This document shows positions 9,122 through 18,574 of a DNA stretch of 64,000 nt, piece by piece. This stretch comes from Desulfosediminicola ganghwensis (GTDB taxonomy: Bacteria; Desulfobacterota; Desulfobulbia; Desulfobulbales; Desulfocapsaceae): contig NZ_CP050699.1 in assembly GCF_005116675.2 (NCBI RefSeq), forward strand, positions 1,759,001 to 1,823,000. Reading direction: 5' to 3'. A model generated the notes under the pieces. That model saw only the letters and a program-made list of their open reading frames with translations. It made no database searches and was not told where the DNA came from. The first letter of the stretch is position 1, and each line of letters opens with the position of its first letter. Both the position numbers and the translations under genes were made by a program.

Positions 9122-9606
9122 GTCGATTCGTTCAGGTGTCAGTTTGTGCATTGGGCCCTTGCGAATTCGATACCAGGTATTATCAGTTATGCAATGCCTT
9201 GAGAACAAAGATGTGAAATTGCGTGCGTACTGCGAACTCGCTCTAAGAGAGCCTGGTTGGGAAAAATAAAAAAAATGTTCCAGATTTTCTTAATCTTCTG
9301 AAACGCATAGCACATCTTCGCCGGAAATCGATCTTTTCCACTATTCACAGGCATTGCCGATATTTCGTATACTAGAATATCGCCTATTCGGGACTACCGG
9401 AAAAAGCACCGGGCAGGCCATTTTTTTTCCGCCCTGCAAGGAAGTGCTTGTGGTAAGGTAGATTTGTTGGTATAAAGTAGGGTTCAGGGTTAGAAGAGGT
9501 TGCCTTGCCCGAGGCGACTTAACTCATTAACGTGGCGATGAAAACGTCCCACACAACCACCTTAAACGCGTAGCCTTTTTTGGTCTACTGCAACGAGCAA
9601 ATCCAA
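9122..9606. other. intergenic and leader region upstream of rpsA
   Basis: This stretch of 485 bases holds no supported gene. It contains the probable rpsA promoter (9448-9476), a hairpin at 9499-9518 (GTTGCC/GGCGAC, one wobble), and a G/C inverted repeat around a T-run at about 9413-9436. A long leader is common for ribosomal protein genes and may be regulatory. Confidence 0.5.
9448..9476 (+). promoter_or_regulatory. candidate sigma-70 promoter for rpsA
   Basis: TTGTGG at 9448-9453 and TATAAA at 9471-9476 are separated by 17 bases. Transcription would start near 9483, giving a leader of about 120 bases. The -10 matches 5 of 6 consensus bases; the -35 is weak. Confidence 0.45.
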
Positions 9607-11343
9607 ATGACAGAAGAATTGAAACAAGCAAACCAGGACAGTGGCGAAGAGTTAAGCTTTGCAGAACTCTTTGAGATGGAAGAAAACAGCACAGTTGTTG
9701 CTGTTGGTGATGTTGCCATTGGTACCATCATTGGTACCGAGGATGACTACTTTCTTGTCGACGTGGGTGACAAGGCAGAGAGCTACATCGCAAAGTCTGA
9801 GTTCCGCCTGGAAGAAGATCAGGAAGTAACCGTAGGCGACACCTTCGAGGTGTTTGTCGAGCGTCGTAAAGATGAAGGCGGTCTCCTGCTCTCCCGTGAA
9901 AAGGCTATTGCTATTAAGGTTTGGGAAGACATCGCCAAGATCCAGGAAGATGACGGAACCATCGAAGGTAAGATCGAGAGCCGTGTTAAGGGCGGTATGT
10001 CGGTCGATATCGGCGTTCCAGCCTTCCTGCCATACTCTCAGATTGATCTCCGTCCGGTCAAAGATCTGGATGCACTGATTGGAGAGTCTTACGAGTTTAA
10101 GATCCTCAAGTTTAACAAGAAGAGAAACAACGTTGTTATTTCTCGTCGTGCGATCCTTGAAGAAGAGCGTAACAAGTTGCGTGAAGAGATGCGTTCCAAG
10201 CTCGAGGAAGGCCAGATCATTTCCGGTGCGATCACCAATATCACCGATTACGGTCTGTTCATCGACATGGGCGGTATGGACGGTCTCTGTCACATCACCG
10301 ACCTTTCCTGGGGCCGCGTTTCCCACCCAGCCAAGATGTACAAGGTTGGTCAGGAAGTTGAAGTTAAAGTACTCAAGTACGATAAAGATAACGATCGTGT
10401 ATCCCTCGGTATCAAGCAGCTTCGCGAAGATCCGTGGGCTACCGTTGTGGACCGCTATCCGCTTCAGGAGAAAACCACCGGTAAAGTTGTATCCATTACC
10501 GATTACGGTGTCTTCGTCGAGTTGGAAGAAGGCGTTGAGGGTCTGATCCACGTTTCCGAGATGACCTGGTCCAAGAAGCCGCGTCACCCATCCAAGATGG
10601 TTTCTGTTGGCGACGAGGTAGAGGTAATGGTACTCAACATCGAGCCTGAGACCAAGCGTATCTCCCTCGGCATGAAGCAGCTCCAGCCGAACCCATGGGA
10701 TCTGGTAACCGAGAACTACCCGGTTGGTTCCATCATCGAAGGAAAGATCAAGAACATCACCGACTTTGGTGTGTTCATCGGCATCGAGGAAGGCATCGAC
10801 GGTCTTATCCACGTTTCCGACCTTTCCTGGACCGAGCGCATCAAGCATCCTTCCGAGAAGTATGCCAAGGGCGAGACCATTCAGGCAGTTGTTCTGAAGA
10901 TCGATCGCGAGAACGAGAGATTCTCCCTCGGTGTTAAGCAACTGGTTCCTGATCCGTGGCAGGCAGCCTACAACAACTACCCATCCGGTACTGTTGTAGA
11001 AGGTGAGATCACCAACGTGACCGACTTCGGCGTATTCGTAAAACTCGAAGAAGGAATCGAGGGTCTGGTTCACGTATCCGAGCTGAGCAAGGATAAAGTG
11101 AAGACTCCGGTAGGTATGTATCAGGTTGGCGACACCCTGAAAGCTATCGTAATCAATGTTTCCTCTAAGGATCGTAAAATCGGTCTGTCCGTTAAGACCC
11201 TCGAGGGTGACGGAGAGAAAGCAGCAACTGAGTCTTATAGCAACAAAGCCGAGACTACCGGTGGCGATGCTGCACCGTCAACCTTCGGTGATCTTCTGAA
11301 GGCAGCTGCAGAGAGCGGTGGTACTGGAACTGAAGAAGAATAA
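9607..11343 (+). CDS. rpsA: 30S ribosomal protein S1
   Basis: S1 binds mRNA and helps the 30S subunit load transcripts. The protein has 578 residues built of consecutive S1 (OB-fold) repeats. The later repeats are nearly identical in pattern: ITDYGLFIDMGGMDGLCHITDLSW, shortened here as ITDYGLF...GLCHITD, then ITDYGVFVELEEGVEGLIHV, ITDFGVFIGIEEGIDGLIHV and VTDFGVFVKLEEGIEGLVHV. I chose the ATG at 9607; the frame extends 27 bases upstream to a TTG without similarity. No strong Shine-Dalgarno precedes the start, as is known for E. coli rpsA. ihfB follows, as in many proteobacteria. Codon use is strongly biased (repeated GGT, GAA, CGT, CTC), fitting high expression. Confidence 0.97.
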   Translation: MTEELKQANQDSGEELSFAELFEMEENSTVVAVGDVAIGTIIGTEDDYFLVDVGDKAESYIAKSEFRLEEDQEVTVGDTFEVFVERRKDEGGLLLSREKAIAIKVWEDIAKIQEDDGTIEGKIESRVKGGMSVDIGVPAFLPYSQIDLRPVKDLDALIGESYEFKILKFNKKRNNVVISRRAILEEERNKLREEMRSKLEEGQIISGAITNITDYGLFIDMGGMDGLCHITDLSWGRVSHPAKMYKVGQEVEVKVLKYDKDNDRVSLGIKQLREDPWATVVDRYPLQEKTTGKVVSITDYGVFVELEEGVEGLIHVSEMTWSKKPRHPSKMVSVGDEVEVMVLNIEPETKRISLGMKQLQPNPWDLVTENYPVGSIIEGKIKNITDFGVFIGIEEGIDGLIHVSDLSWTERIKHPSEKYAKGETIQAVVLKIDRENERFSLGVKQLVPDPWQAAYNNYPSGTVVEGEITNVTDFGVFVKLEEGIEGLVHVSELSKDKVKTPVGMYQVGDTLKAIVINVSSKDRKIGLSVKTLEGDGEKAATESYSNKAETTGGDAAPSTFGDLLKAAAESGGTGTEEE

Positions 11344-11383
11344 TCGTTCCGGTACGTTATATATCTCTTGTTGTACCAAGGTT

Positions 11384-11421
11384 GTTTTGCCGGGAACATT
11401 CCGGCAAAACAGCCTTTTTTT
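11384..11421 (+). terminator. intrinsic terminator after rpsA
   Basis: GTTTTGCCGG at 11384-11393 pairs with CCGGCAAAAC at 11401-11410 around a 7-base loop, followed by AGCC and seven T residues. It is a classic terminator 40 bases after the rpsA stop. Confidence 0.9.
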
Positions 11422-11483
11422 ATACGCAATCAAAACCGGTACCTCCCATGGGGCGGTGACGGCTTACCATTGAAGATGGAAAG

Positions 11484-11768
11484 ATGTTAAAAAAAGATAT
11501 AGTCAATAAAGTGAGTGATCAGCTCACCATGCAGAAGCAGGACGTGGGCGTAGCTGTTGATATAATTCTCGAAACCATGGCTGAGGCGCTGCAGGACGAG
11601 CGTCGTATCGAGCTACGTGGTTATGGCAGCTTCTCTGTACGCCAGCGCAAGCCGCGCTGCACAAAGAACCCGCGCACCGGAAAGATGATGGACATTCCGG
11701 AGCGCAATACCCTGCATTTCACGATGAGCAAATCTCTCAAGGAAGCGCTCATCGAAGAAAAGGAGTAA
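11484..11768 (+). CDS. ihfB: integration host factor beta / HU-family DNA-binding protein
   Basis: This is a 94-residue HU/IHF-family protein. The DNA-bending arm is recognisable (GSFSVRQRKPRCTKNPRTGK), and the N terminus LKKDIVNKVSDQL is typical. IHF bends DNA sharply at specific sites and often assists sigma-54 promoters, of which there is a candidate at 47.37 kb. The position right after rpsA matches ihfB (himD) in E. coli, so I favour IHF-beta over HU. Start ATG at 11484. The 3' end overlaps the convergent YciO-type gene by 20 bases. The partner alpha subunit is not in the window. Confidence 0.88.
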   Translation: MLKKDIVNKVSDQLTMQKQDVGVAVDIILETMAEALQDERRIELRGYGSFSVRQRKPRCTKNPRTGKMMDIPERNTLHFTMSKSLKEALIEEKE

Positions 11769-12360
11769 CGTCTCCTTTTCCTTCACGGAGGACCTCCGGA
11801 ACCTCACCGGTCAGATCGATGACTGATGAGGGATCGGTATAGACAAGTCCTCCGTCTATCACCAGGTCGACCCTGTTGCCCAGCAGCAGGTCAATGTCAT
11901 ACGGGTCTGATAGTGGGGATTTTTCCCCGTCCGGCAGACTCGTATTGACGATGGGATTGCCGAGAGCCTGGATAAGCATTTGGCTTATCTGGTTGTCCGG
12001 AACACGTATACCTACAGTTTTCTGCTTGGTCACCATTACTTTTGGTACCACTTTCGTCCCGGGCAGAACAAACGTATATGGTCCAGGCAGACGTTTCTTC
12101 AGCAGTCTGTAGGCGGTATTCGACACATGGGCATAATTGCTGATATGTGTCAGGTCTGAACACATGAATGAGAATGGTTTTTGTTTCGGACGCTGTTTTA
12201 TCTGCGCGACGCGTTTAATCGCCTTCTGATTAAAAATGTCGCAACCGATACCGTAGCCGGTGTCGGTGGGATAGCATACCACGGCACCGCTCTTAAGCTG
12301 TTCAACGACCCGGTTTATAAGCCTGGGTTGTGGGTTAAACGGGTTGATTTCAAGTAGCAT
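11749..12360 (-). CDS. YrdC/Sua5/YciO-family protein (threonylcarbamoyl-AMP synthase-like)
   Basis: The 203-residue protein belongs to the YrdC superfamily. Characteristic segments are GAVVCYPTDTGYGIGCD near residue 28, KQRPKQKPFSFMCSDL, and the nucleotide-binding GTKVVPKVMVTKQKTVGIRVP. Sua5/TsaC members make threonylcarbamoyl-AMP for tRNA t6A37. The KQRPKQKPFSF spacing and length look closer to the YciO branch, whose role is less certain. It is convergent with ihfB and overlaps its last 20 bases. It starts at ATG 12360. Confidence 0.8.
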   Translation of the reverse strand: MLLEINPFNPQPRLINRVVEQLKSGAVVCYPTDTGYGIGCDIFNQKAIKRVAQIKQRPKQKPFSFMCSDLTHISNYAHVSNTAYRLLKKRLPGPYTFVLPGTKVVPKVMVTKQKTVGIRVPDNQISQMLIQALGNPIVNTSLPDGEKSPLSDPYDIDLLLGNRVDLVIDGGLVYTDPSSVIDLTGEVPEVLREGKGDVTPFLR

Positions 12361-12630
12361 ATCAAATGTTCCTTTACTGGGTGCAGGAGTCTATACCCTG
12401 GTCACCCCCGGTCGCATGCCGGAGTATCTCCGGTGCAGTACACGAAAATTTACATGTTCTCTGCATAATGACTTATTATTACTCAGCAGAATGTTTTACC
12501 ATTATATTCTAAAACACTGGGCAAAAAAAAGTCAGAGACGCAGGGAATGACGGGAAATTGTATCTTCCCGCAGAGCCTGAATACGTTTATGTTCTTTTTT
12601 TTATGTCACAAATCCTGACAAGGAGGGGCT

Positions 12631-14094
12631 ATGTTACCAGATAATATTGAAACAGCACTCACATTCGATGATTTACTTCTTGTACCGTCTGCATCAGAGG
12701 TCCTTCCTAATGAAGTGTCGCTTGCGACACAACTCACAGATTCAATTAAATTGAATACACCGCTGGTCAGTTCCGCTATGGATACTGTAACCGAGCACCG
12801 CACTGCCATTGCAATGGCGCGGGAGGGTGGCATTGGTATCATCCATAAAAACATGAGCATCGAACAGCAGGTGCTTGAAGTCGAGCGGGTGAAAAAATCA
12901 GAGTCCGGCATGATCATCGATCCGATCACCGTCAATAAGAACCAGTCAGTACAGGAAGTTCAGGAGATCATGTCAATGTACAAGATTTCCGGTCTGCCTG
13001 TTCTGCACGAAGGCAAGTTGGTGGGAATCGTCACCAACCGCGACCTCCGCTTCGTCTCCGATGGCGACCTGAGAGTCTCTGATGTTATGACCAGCAAAAA
13101 CCTGGTTACAGCCAAAGCCGGTATCACTCTTGAACATTCCAAGGCCTTGCTCCATGAGCATCGCATTGAAAAGCTGCTGGTTGTTGACGACGCAGGTGCC
13201 TTGAAAGGCCTGATCACCATCAAGGATCTTGAGAAGATCAAGAAATATCCGAACGCAGCCAAAGACAGCTACGGCAGACTTCTTGCCGGCGCGGCGCTTG
13301 GTGTGGGCGATAATATCGAGGCCCACGCAGAGGCCTTGATGAAGGTCGGTATCGATGTTGTGGTAATCGATTCAGCCCACGGTCACTCCAAAGGTGTCAT
13401 TCGCGCTGTTGAGCGGGTACGCGGTACGTTCCCGAATCTCTCTATCATTGCCGGTAACGTGGCTACTGAAGAGGCCACTGCGGATTTGATCAAGGCTGGT
13501 GTAAACGCGGTAAAAGTAGGTGTTGGTCCTGGCTCCATCTGTACTACCCGCATCGTGGCCGGTATCGGTGTGCCGCAGATGACGGCTATCAGAAACTGTG
13601 TAAAAGCGGGCAGCAAACATGGCATTCCGATTATTGCCGATGGTGGCATCAAGCATTCAGGTGAGTTGGCCAAGGCTATTGGTGCCGGTGCAAGCAGTAT
13701 TATGATCGGCTCCCTCTTTGCCGGTACCGATGAGACCCCGGGTGAAACTTTCCTCTATCAGGGCAGAACCTACAAAGGATATCGCGGTATGGGCTCTCTG
13801 GGCGCAATGAGTCAGGGCTCTTCCGACAGGTACTTCCAGTCTGAAGTAAGTTCCACGTCAAAGCTGGTTCCTGAAGGTATTGAAGGTAAAGTGCCGTATC
13901 GTGGCCCGATCATCTCGGTTATTTATCAGCTTCTCGGCGGTCTCCGTTCCGGCATGGGCTATGTCGGTGCAGCGACCATTAATGACCTGCAAACCAAAGC
14001 GAAATTTGTTCGTATCTCACCGGCTGGTCTGCGCGAGTCCCATGTTCATGATGTAATTATCACCAAGGAAGCGCCTAACTACCGCACCGCATAA
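12631..14094 (+). CDS. guaB: inosine-5'-monophosphate dehydrogenase
   Basis: GuaB oxidises IMP to XMP with NAD+, the first committed step to GMP. The length of 487 residues is standard. The N terminus [18 protein letters not shown] is typical. Two CBS domains occupy about residues 95-205. The catalytic loop [13 protein letters not shown] has its Cys near residue 304, and the flap region has [10 protein letters not shown]. The ATG at 12631 follows AAGGAGGGG. guaA follows after 59 bases, separated by a stable stem-loop. Confidence 0.97.
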   Translation: MLPDNIETALTFDDLLLVPSASEVLPNEVSLATQLTDSIKLNTPLVSSAMDTVTEHRTAIAMAREGGIGIIHKNMSIEQQVLEVERVKKSESGMIIDPITVNKNQSVQEVQEIMSMYKISGLPVLHEGKLVGIVTNRDLRFVSDGDLRVSDVMTSKNLVTAKAGITLEHSKALLHEHRIEKLLVVDDAGALKGLITIKDLEKIKKYPNAAKDSYGRLLAGAALGVGDNIEAHAEALMKVGIDVVVIDSAHGHSKGVIRAVERVRGTFPNLSIIAGNVATEEATADLIKAGVNAVKVGVGPGSICTTRIVAGIGVPQMTAIRNCVKAGSKHGIPIIADGGIKHSGELAKAIGAGASSIMIGSLFAGTDETPGETFLYQGRTYKGYRGMGSLGAMSQGSSDRYFQSEVSSTSKLVPEGIEGKVPYRGPIISVIYQLLGGLRSGMGYVGAATINDLQTKAKFVRISPAGLRESHVHDVIITKEAPNYRTA

Positions 14095-14096
14095 TA

Positions 14097-14124
14097 CCGG
14101 GGGACGGCTTTTCCCGTCCTCCGG
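14097..14124 (+). promoter_or_regulatory. stem-loop between guaB and guaA
   Basis: CCGGGGGACGG at 14097-14107 pairs with CCGTCCTCCGG at 14114-14124 (one G-U wobble) around a 6-base loop. No T-run follows. It may reduce read-through or stabilise the guaB mRNA rather than end transcription. Confidence 0.55.
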
Positions 14125-14153
14125 CAAAATTGTATCTGACTAAAGAGCATATT

Positions 14154-15704
14154 ATGGATATCCACAGCGAAAAAATACTCATTCTGGACTTCGGTTCACA
14201 AACCACTCAGCTCATCGCCAGGCGGATCAGGGAGCAGAAGGTATACAGTGAGATTCACCCTTTCAATATCTCCATCGACAAAATACGTGAGCTGAAACCC
14301 ACCGGTATTGTTCTGTCTGGTGGACCGTGCTCCGTATACGACGAAGACGCTCCGCACTGCGATTCCGAGGTGTTTGAGCTTGGTGTACCGATACTCGGTA
14401 TCTGCTACGGGGCCCAGCTGATGGTTCAGCAGAACGGCGGTAAGGTCGAAAAGGCTGAAAAACGTGAGTTCGGTAAGGCCGATCTGCACGTAAGCTTCAC
14501 TGAGGGGCTTTTCGCGGGTCTTGAGACCGGTGATTTCCCACATCAGGTCTGGATGAGCCATGGTGACCGCATCGAAGTGCTGCCTGAGGTTTTCGAAGTA
14601 ACAGCTACCAGCGAGCATTCGCCCTATGCGGCAATCAGGCACACCCAGAAACCTTTCGTGGCTGTCCAGTTCCACCCTGAGGTGGCGCACACCCTGATCG
14701 GTAACGACGTACTGCGGAACTTTATCTTCGGTATCTGTGGTTGCTCCCCAAACTGGACCATGCACTCTTTCATCGAGGCCAATGTGGAGGCCATTCGCGA
14801 GAAGGTCGGTGATGGCCATGTCATCTGCGCTCTCTCCGGTGGTGTTGACTCTTCCGTTGTAGCGGCAATTATCCATAAGGCCATCGGTGATCAGCTGACC
14901 TGTATTTACGTCAATAACGGTCTGATGCGTACCGGTGAGTCTGAGTCCATCCTCAGATTTTTCAGGGAGAAGACCAAACTCAACGTAATCCAGGTTGATG
15001 CCACCGAGTTCTTCCTCAGCGAGCTGGATGGGGTACTCGATCCGGAGATCAAGCGTAAGCGCATCGGTCTCGGTTTTATAAAGATTTTCGAAGAAGAGGC
15101 CCATAAGATTGGTGAGGTACAGTATCTCGCCCAGGGAACGCTCTACCCTGATGTAATTGAGTCCGTTTCCTTCCGTGGTGAGGCTCCGATCAAGTCCCAT
15201 CATAATGTTGGCGGCCTGCCGGATATCATGAAGCTTGACCTGATCGAACCACTCCGCGAACTGTTCAAGGACGAGGTTCGTGAACTCGGGCTTGAGCTTG
15301 GTCTGCCGGAAGAGGCGATTTATCGTCAGCCGTTCCCGGGGCCGGGCCTCGGTATCAGGATTATGGGTGAAGTTACCGGTGAGCGCCTGGACATTCTGCG
15401 TCAGGCTGATGTAATTGTGCTTGAGGAGATGCGCAAAGCTGGGCTGTACCGCAAGGTATGGCAGTCTTTTGCGGTACTGCTGCCGATTCAGACTGTCGGC
15501 GTTATGGGTGACGGTCGCACCTACGAGAACGTTGTTGCAATACGTGCCGTGGATTCCCGCGATGCCATGACCGCGGATTGGTCCAGATTACCGTACGATG
15601 TGCTGGGAGTAATTTCAAGCCGCATCATTAACGAGGTGCGCGGTGTGAACAGGGTATGTTACGATATCTCTTCGAAGCCTCCCGCCACTATCGAGTGGGA
15701 GTAA
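14154..15704 (+). CDS. guaA: GMP synthase (glutamine-hydrolysing)
   Basis: GuaA aminates XMP to GMP using glutamine and ATP. The protein has 516 residues. The class I glutamine amidotransferase half has its catalytic Cys in GICYGAQ and the His in QFHPEV. The ATP-pyrophosphatase half starts with the P-loop [10 protein letters not shown], and the C-terminal dimerisation domain ends in PPATIEWE, as is universal in GuaA. I chose the ATG at 14154; a TTG 24 bases upstream is in frame but unsupported. It forms an operon with guaB, and the NYN-domain gene follows after 31 bases without a terminator. Confidence 0.97.
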   Translation: MDIHSEKILILDFGSQTTQLIARRIREQKVYSEIHPFNISIDKIRELKPTGIVLSGGPCSVYDEDAPHCDSEVFELGVPILGICYGAQLMVQQNGGKVEKAEKREFGKADLHVSFTEGLFAGLETGDFPHQVWMSHGDRIEVLPEVFEVTATSEHSPYAAIRHTQKPFVAVQFHPEVAHTLIGNDVLRNFIFGICGCSPNWTMHSFIEANVEAIREKVGDGHVICALSGGVDSSVVAAIIHKAIGDQLTCIYVNNGLMRTGESESILRFFREKTKLNVIQVDATEFFLSELDGVLDPEIKRKRIGLGFIKIFEEEAHKIGEVQYLAQGTLYPDVIESVSFRGEAPIKSHHNVGGLPDIMKLDLIEPLRELFKDEVRELGLELGLPEEAIYRQPFPGPGLGIRIMGEVTGERLDILRQADVIVLEEMRKAGLYRKVWQSFAVLLPIQTVGVMGDGRTYENVVAIRAVDSRDAMTADWSRLPYDVLGVISSRIINEVRGVNRVCYDISSKPPATIEWE

Positions 15705-15735
15705 TCAACACATCATTATCGTTGGGAAATAAAGA

Positions 15736-16500
15736 ATGCTAAAAACTGGTATCTATGTCGATGCCGAGAATATCCGGCTCTGCGGCGGATACGGCATGCG
15801 CTACGATGTGCTTGTCGATCTCGCCCAGGCTGGTAATTCCGAATTGCTCAGGGCAAATTCCTACCTGGCTGAAGATGGTGAAAGAACTAAAGACGATCCT
15901 GAGTATCGTCAAAAGCTCTATCGCTATCATGATGTCATCAGGCAATGTGGATTCAAGGTCATCAAAAAATTCGTGAAGCACTTTGTGGATGATGAGGGCA
16001 TTATCACCACCAAGGCCAATGCGGATATGGACCTCGCAATCGATGCTCTGTTGCAGGCAAGAAACCTCGACCGAATTATCCTGCTCACTGGTGATAGTGA
16101 CTTCATCCGCCTGGTACTGGCCCTGCAGAATATGGGCTGTCGGGTGGAGGTGATAGGTTTCAAGTATGTCAGTCATGAGCTGAAAGAGGCCGCGGATTCA
16201 TTTCTGTCTGGTTTTCTGGTGCCGGGGTTGCTGCCGATTCTAAACGGTGGGGCGGAAGAACGGCAGCGCGGTTTTCCCATGAACTATAATCCGGATCGTG
16301 GTTTTGGTTTCATGCGTTTTTACACCCTCACCGAAGAGGGTCTGATACCTGAGTCTGTATTTTTTCATTGTTCAAAAGCACCTGAGGTCAATGATAATCT
16401 CTTTATGGATTCTTCCAATATCTTCGAGTTTACAGTTGTGACCAATACTGATAACGGGGGCAGAACCGAAGCCTGGGATATTCGTCTTGCGGAAAGCTAA
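15736..16500 (+). CDS. NYN-domain (LabA/DUF88-like) protein with C-terminal cold-shock-like domain
   Basis: The 254-residue protein has an N-terminal NYN/PIN-like nuclease domain. Conserved acidic positions lie in GIYVDAENI near residue 4, NADMDLAIDAL near 96 and LLTGDSDFIRLV near 118; such residues bind metal in this fold. From about residue 183 the sequence NPDRGFGFMRF...SVFFHCSKA resembles a cold-shock OB-fold with its RNP-type motifs. The pairing suggests an RNA-binding or RNA-cleaving protein, but activity and target are unknown. It follows guaA by 31 bases and could be cotranscribed with guaBA. Confidence 0.7.
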   Translation: MLKTGIYVDAENIRLCGGYGMRYDVLVDLAQAGNSELLRANSYLAEDGERTKDDPEYRQKLYRYHDVIRQCGFKVIKKFVKHFVDDEGIITTKANADMDLAIDALLQARNLDRIILLTGDSDFIRLVLALQNMGCRVEVIGFKYVSHELKEAADSFLSGFLVPGLLPILNGGAEERQRGFPMNYNPDRGFGFMRFYTLTEEGLIPESVFFHCSKAPEVNDNLFMDSSNIFEFTVVTNTDNGGRTEAWDIRLAES

Positions 16501-16651
16501 ACAGCTTTTCTTTCCACAGATGTGGAGCAGTAAGCCAAAAGATAGAGCAAGCTGACAATTCAATTAGTCGTAAAGCAATTCATTGTATCTTGACGTTCCA
16601 CCCCATTGCCGTGACCGGTTTTGGGGTGGCCCGTAACTAAAGGAGGATAGT

Positions 16652-17482
16652 ATGGCTTTTGACTGGAGTTCGATTGATTTGGTTGCACTTGAGAAGCTCG
16701 CATTGAGCTGGGGAGGAAGAATCCTCTCTGCACTGGTGGTGCTGCTCATTGGTATGTGGCTGGCCAGAAAATTTGCCAACACTTTTGCCAGAGTTCTTGA
16801 AAGCCGGAAAATAGATATCACCCTCACCAAGTTTCTCAGCACCATCCTTTATTACATCATTCTGGTAGCGGTCATCATCGCTGCAGCTGCTCAAGTCGGT
16901 ATAAATACCGCATCATTTCTGACCGTTGTCGGTGCCGCCTCCCTGGCAGTCGGTCTCGCCCTGAAAGATTCCCTGGGTAACTTCGCCTCCGGGGTAATGC
17001 TTATTCTCTTTCGACCATTCAGGGTGGGAGACTATGTAACAGTTGGCGGCGAGAGTGGAACTGTTGAAGAAATACATATATTTAACACCATTCTAAATAC
17101 TCCGGACAACCAGAAAAAGATTATCCCCAATTCTCTGGTGAGCAGCAATACCATCACCAACGTTACCGCCAATTCAACCCGCCGAATAGATCTGCTGGTG
17201 GGAATCGGCTATGATGATGATATTAAGAAAGCCAAGGAAACTTTAGAGTCGATCCTGGCAGAAACTTCCGGTGTGTTGCCGGAACCGGAGCCGGTGGTGG
17301 CTGTTGCTGATCTTGGTGAATCATCTGTGGACCTCGTGGTGCGGCCATGGGTGAAGACTGATGAGTATTGGCGGGTTCGCTTCGAGATAACCGAAAAAAT
17401 CAAACAGAGGTTTGATGAGCAGAACATCAGTATTCCGTATCCACAGAGGGATGTGCACATGCACGGGGTTGCGGAGGCCTGA
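16652..17482 (+). CDS. mscS: MscS-family small-conductance mechanosensitive channel
   Basis: This is a 276-residue inner-membrane channel that releases solutes on hypo-osmotic shock. Three membrane segments lie at about residues 22-40, 62-80 and 88-112. The pore helix has the family GAASLAVGLALKDSLGNFASG, written here in part as AVGLALKDSLGN, followed by LFRPFRVGDYV and the beta domain. Length matches E. coli MscS (286). The ATG at 16652 follows AAAGGAGG. A 7-base inverted repeat (16598-16604 and 16623-16629) lies just upstream. Confidence 0.93.
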   Translation: MAFDWSSIDLVALEKLALSWGGRILSALVVLLIGMWLARKFANTFARVLESRKIDITLTKFLSTILYYIILVAVIIAAAAQVGINTASFLTVVGAASLAVGLALKDSLGNFASGVMLILFRPFRVGDYVTVGGESGTVEEIHIFNTILNTPDNQKKIIPNSLVSSNTITNVTANSTRRIDLLVGIGYDDDIKKAKETLESILAETSGVLPEPEPVVAVADLGESSVDLVVRPWVKTDEYWRVRFEITEKIKQRFDEQNISIPYPQRDVHMHGVAEA

Positions 17483-17532
17483 GTAAAAAAATCGGTTGGT
17501 GTGCTGTACTGATTGTCGTAAAGGAGTTCGTT

Positions 17533-18558
17533 GTGACGGAGATGCTATTAGCTGTTGATATTGGTGGTACCAAATGTGAACTGGCTCTTTTCCCTTCAGG
17601 AAGCAGCCTCACGCCGGTCGCCCGAAAACGCTTTGCCAGTGCAGACTACCCGGATCTTGAAGAGATAGTCGCAGAGTTCCTGTCTGAAACAGGGGAGAAG
17701 CCAACCCATGCCTGTGTTGGTGTGGCCGGAGTGGTCAGTGATGGCTGCGGCAGAGTGACCAACCTCCCCTGGATAGTACATGAAGAAACTATACAGCAGC
17801 GTTTTGGTTTTCAAGCTGTTCAACTTATCAATGATCTCACCTCCGTCTGTGCGTCCCTGCCGATACTGGAAGGGGCCGATCTCATGGAGATTCAGGCTGG
17901 CCAACCGCAAGCTGGCCAGTTGATAGGAGTGGTTGCCCCGGGGACCGGCCTCGGTGAAGGGCTGCTGGTGCAAAAAGATGGTTTGTTCTTTCCCAGGGGA
18001 TGTGAAGGTGGTCATGCCGACTTCGCCCCGGTGGATGAATTGCAGACTGAGCTGATGAAGTGGATGCTCGGCAGACGTCAAAGGGTCAGCTATGAGAGCC
18101 TCATCGCCGGGCCGGGAATACCAAACCTCTACGATTTTCTGCATGAGCAGCAAGGGATTCCCGAGCTGGCCGAGGTTCGGCAAGAGTTTGACTCCACCAC
18201 AGATCGTACCCCGGTCATATTTCACCATGCCTTCAGTGAGCATCCCTGTCTGCTCTGCCGACAGACCATAGACCTCTTTTTAGAGATTCTGGGAGCTGAA
18301 GCCGGCAACCTGGCCTTGAAGCTCTATGCACGCGGTGGAATCTATATCGGTGGGGGAATTGTGCCGAGGATAGCTGACAAGGTATCTTTTGACGGTTTTC
18401 GCCAGGCATTTCAGGCCAAGGGGAAAATGGCCGAACTCATGGAAACGTTTCCGGTACAACTGATCCTGCGTAAGGATGCGGCACTGCTTGGGGTCGCTAA
18501 ATATGGTCGTGAGATTATGATTGGTACACCAGTAAGAACCACCAGGCATTTTCATTAA
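17533..18558 (+). CDS. glk: glucokinase (Glk family)
   Basis: This ATP-dependent glucokinase has 341 residues and would phosphorylate glucose in the cytoplasm. The phosphate-binding motif LAVDIGGTKCELAL is at the N terminus, LINDLTSV holds the probable catalytic Asp near residue 98, and APGTGLGEG and GCEGGHADFAP match the E. coli Glk family rather than ROK. The start is a GTG at 17533 after AAGGAG. A second sugar- or small-molecule kinase starts 16 bases after the stop, so the two are probably one operon. Confidence 0.88.
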   Translation: MTEMLLAVDIGGTKCELALFPSGSSLTPVARKRFASADYPDLEEIVAEFLSETGEKPTHACVGVAGVVSDGCGRVTNLPWIVHEETIQQRFGFQAVQLINDLTSVCASLPILEGADLMEIQAGQPQAGQLIGVVAPGTGLGEGLLVQKDGLFFPRGCEGGHADFAPVDELQTELMKWMLGRRQRVSYESLIAGPGIPNLYDFLHEQQGIPELAEVRQEFDSTTDRTPVIFHHAFSEHPCLLCRQTIDLFLEILGAEAGNLALKLYARGGIYIGGGIVPRIADKVSFDGFRQAFQAKGKMAELMETFPVQLILRKDAALLGVAKYGREIMIGTPVRTTRHFH

Positions 18559-18574
18559 GTTTTTCTCTAATAGT

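Noticed and set aside
9652-11073. 473-codon open frame antisense to rpsA
   Set aside because: It results from the strong codon bias of rpsA; it has no ribosome site or family similarity.
14196-15203. 335-codon open frame antisense to guaA
   Set aside because: It is a shadow of a fully supported gene, with no recognisable domain.
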